A stretch of 6,834 nt of DNA from an uncultured bacterium. GTDB lineage: Bacteria; Acidobacteriota; Thermoanaerobaculia; Multivoradales; JAHEKO01. The stretch spans positions 1 to 6,834 of the forward strand of contig CALILB010000383.1 in NCBI GenBank assembly GCA_938016625.1, written 5' to 3'. Position 1 is the stretch's first letter, and every line of letters begins with the position of its first letter. The notes under the pieces were generated by a model. That model saw only the letters and a list, made by a program, of their open reading frames with translations. It did not search any database and was not told the origin of the DNA. The translations under genes were made by a program, and so were the position numbers. Shown here piece by piece: positions 5,809 through 6,834 of the stretch.

Positions 5809-6834
5809 GGCAGCTTGCGAAAACGGGTTCCCAGGAGCGCCACCTCGAGCAGCAACAGCGCCACCGCCGGCAGCACAAAGAACCGGAATCGTTCGTTGTA
5901 TTCCATATAGGTGTTGGAGGTGATCTCGGTGGTCTCCAGCTCGTCGATCTCGGTGTAGATCGACTCGAGAGCCGTCGTGTCCTCGGCTCGAAAGTAGGCG
6001 CCACCGGTCCGCTTGGCGATCTCCTCCAGCGTCTCTTCATCGATCTCGACGCTCTGGTAGACGACCTGTTTGCCAAAGAAGGAATCCACAAGAAAGGGTG
6101 CCTTGCCGCGGGTGCCCGCGCCCACCGCATAGATCTTGATGTCGAAGGTTCCGGCGATCTCGGCCGCCTTCTTCGGGCTCAGCGCGCCGGCGTTGTTGCG
6201 GCCGTCGGTAAGCAGGATGATCACCTTCGATTTGGCTTGCGAGTCGCGCAGACGCTTGACCGCGGTCCCCAGTGCCGAACCGATGGCGGTGGCATCACCG
6301 GCCATGCCGATGTCCACCTGCTCCAGAAAGGTCGCCACGATGCCGTGATCGAGGGTCAACGGACACTGGGTGAAGGCCTCGTCACCAAAAACCACCAGAC
6401 CGATCTGATCGCTCTGGCGCTTCTGGACAAACTCCTCGACCACCGCTTTGGCGACATCCAGCCGATGGCGTCGCTGGTTGATGGGACGATCGGCGTCGAG
6501 GTCGAGCGCCTGCATACTGCCGGAGGTGTCGAGCACGAGTACGATGTCGATCCCTTCGGTCGACACCTGGGTGTGCCGGCGACCGGTCTGTGGACGGGCC
6601 ATAGCCATCACCAGCAGGGCGATGGTCAGAATCCTCAGCCCCATCACCAGCCGGCGCAACAAGAGGGTGCGAGAGGGTCTGAGACTCTGGAGTGCCTGGA
6701 TGCTCGAGAAGCGTATGGCCGTGGGCGCCCACCAACGCCCGGGATAACGCCGGGTCAACCAGGGCCGCAGCAGCCAGGCGGCGAGCCAGAGCACAAAAAG
6801 GGGCACCAGGACCCACAACAACCAGCGGTCGGCA
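5805..6834 (-). CDS. batA: BatA: inner-membrane VWA protein, first codons beyond the right edge
   Basis: The frame is open to the right edge: codons for A-D-R-W precede the TTG at 6821, so the true start is very likely just outside the window, and the TTG need not be used. At least 342 codons are present, close to full family length. Numbering from that TTG, membrane helices lie at about 1-18, 57-75 and 314-331. The segment between the first two is strongly basic (RPWLTRRYPGRWW) and the tail is basic (GTRFRKLP), which puts the VWA domain in the periplasm. After the second helix comes the family hallmark MARPQTG. The MIDAS residues are D98-S100-S102 (DTSGS), T178 (DATA) and D206 (LTDGRNN). Other typical pieces are GLVVFGDEAFTQCPLTLDH and AKRTGGAYFRA. 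The stop overlaps the batB start. It probably forms the metal-dependent adhesion and docking part of the Bat complex with BatB and, as a family inference, with a MoxR ATPase. Confidence 0.92.
   Translation of the reverse strand, partial: ADRWLLWVLVPLFVLWLAAWLLRPWLTRRYPGRWWAPTAIRFSSIQALQSLRPSRTLLLRRLVMGLRILTIALLVMAMARPQTGRRHTQVSTEGIDIVLVLDTSGSMQALDLDADRPINQRRHRLDVAKAVVEEFVQKRQSDQIGLVVFGDEAFTQCPLTLDHGIVATFLEQVDIGMAGDATAIGSALGTAVKRLRDSQAKSKVIILLTDGRNNAGALSPKKAAEIAGTFDIKIYAVGAGTRGKAPFLVDSFFGKQVVYQSVEIDEETLEEIAKRTGGAYFRAEDTTALESIYTEIDELETTEITSNTYMEYNERFRFFVLPAVALLLLEVALLGTRFRKLP

Noticed and set aside
6819..6821. TTG at 6821 as the batA start
   Set aside because: The frame continues to the edge and the preceding A-D-R-W codons fit the usual N-terminus of BatA; the start is more likely outside the window.

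Overview
The window is a GC-rich stretch of a Gram-negative (diderm) bacterial genome with almost no non-coding sequence. It holds the 3' end of one plus-strand gene for a secreted parallel beta-helix protein, then a five-gene minus-strand cluster read from right to left. I recognise that cluster as the Bat operon (named for Bacteroides aerotolerance) in its usual order: batA, batB, batC, batD, batE. Signal peptides, periplasmic domains and a lipobox-like site indicate a cell with a periplasm. The C-terminal tag of the beta-helix protein (FVDGFESGDVSRW) and the separate batA to batE genes recall Acidobacteriota of the Thermoanaerobaculia type, but similar tags occur in some Gammaproteobacteria, so the taxonomy is tentative.

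Layout. Positions 1-1097 (+): the beta-helix protein, cut by the left edge. Positions 1098-1105: an 8-base convergent junction, part of a weak hairpin. Positions 1106-1918 (-): batE, with TPR repeats, a membrane hairpin and an SH3-like domain. Positions 1927-3696 (-): batD, with a large periplasmic region, one membrane helix and a cytoplasmic tail. Positions 3696-4697 (-): batC, with TPR repeats, a Gln-rich linker and Ca-binding-type loops. Positions 4690-5808 (-): batB, a membrane-anchored VWA protein with an unusual N-terminal extension. Positions 5805-6834 (-): batA, a membrane-anchored VWA protein whose first codons lie past the right edge. Neighbouring bat genes overlap by 1 to 8 bases or are 8 bases apart, so they are very probably one co-transcribed, translationally coupled unit. 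Its promoter, and probably moxR and DUF58 genes, should lie to the right of the window. No stretch of 300 bases is gene-free.

How the genes probably work together. In this family the two VWA proteins sit in the inner membrane with their metal-binding (MIDAS) faces in the periplasm. TPR proteins BatC and BatE and the multi-domain BatD supply periplasmic interaction surfaces, and a cytoplasmic MoxR-type AAA+ ATPase usually completes the set. The molecular role is unsettled: envelope stress or oxygen tolerance has been proposed, and chaperone-like assembly is inferred from MoxR. The features least expected for a standard Bat cluster are the array of four calcium-loop-like motifs in BatC and the lipoprotein-like N-terminus of BatB. 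I did not find a clearly new system; those two features and the C-terminal tag of the beta-helix protein are the best leads.
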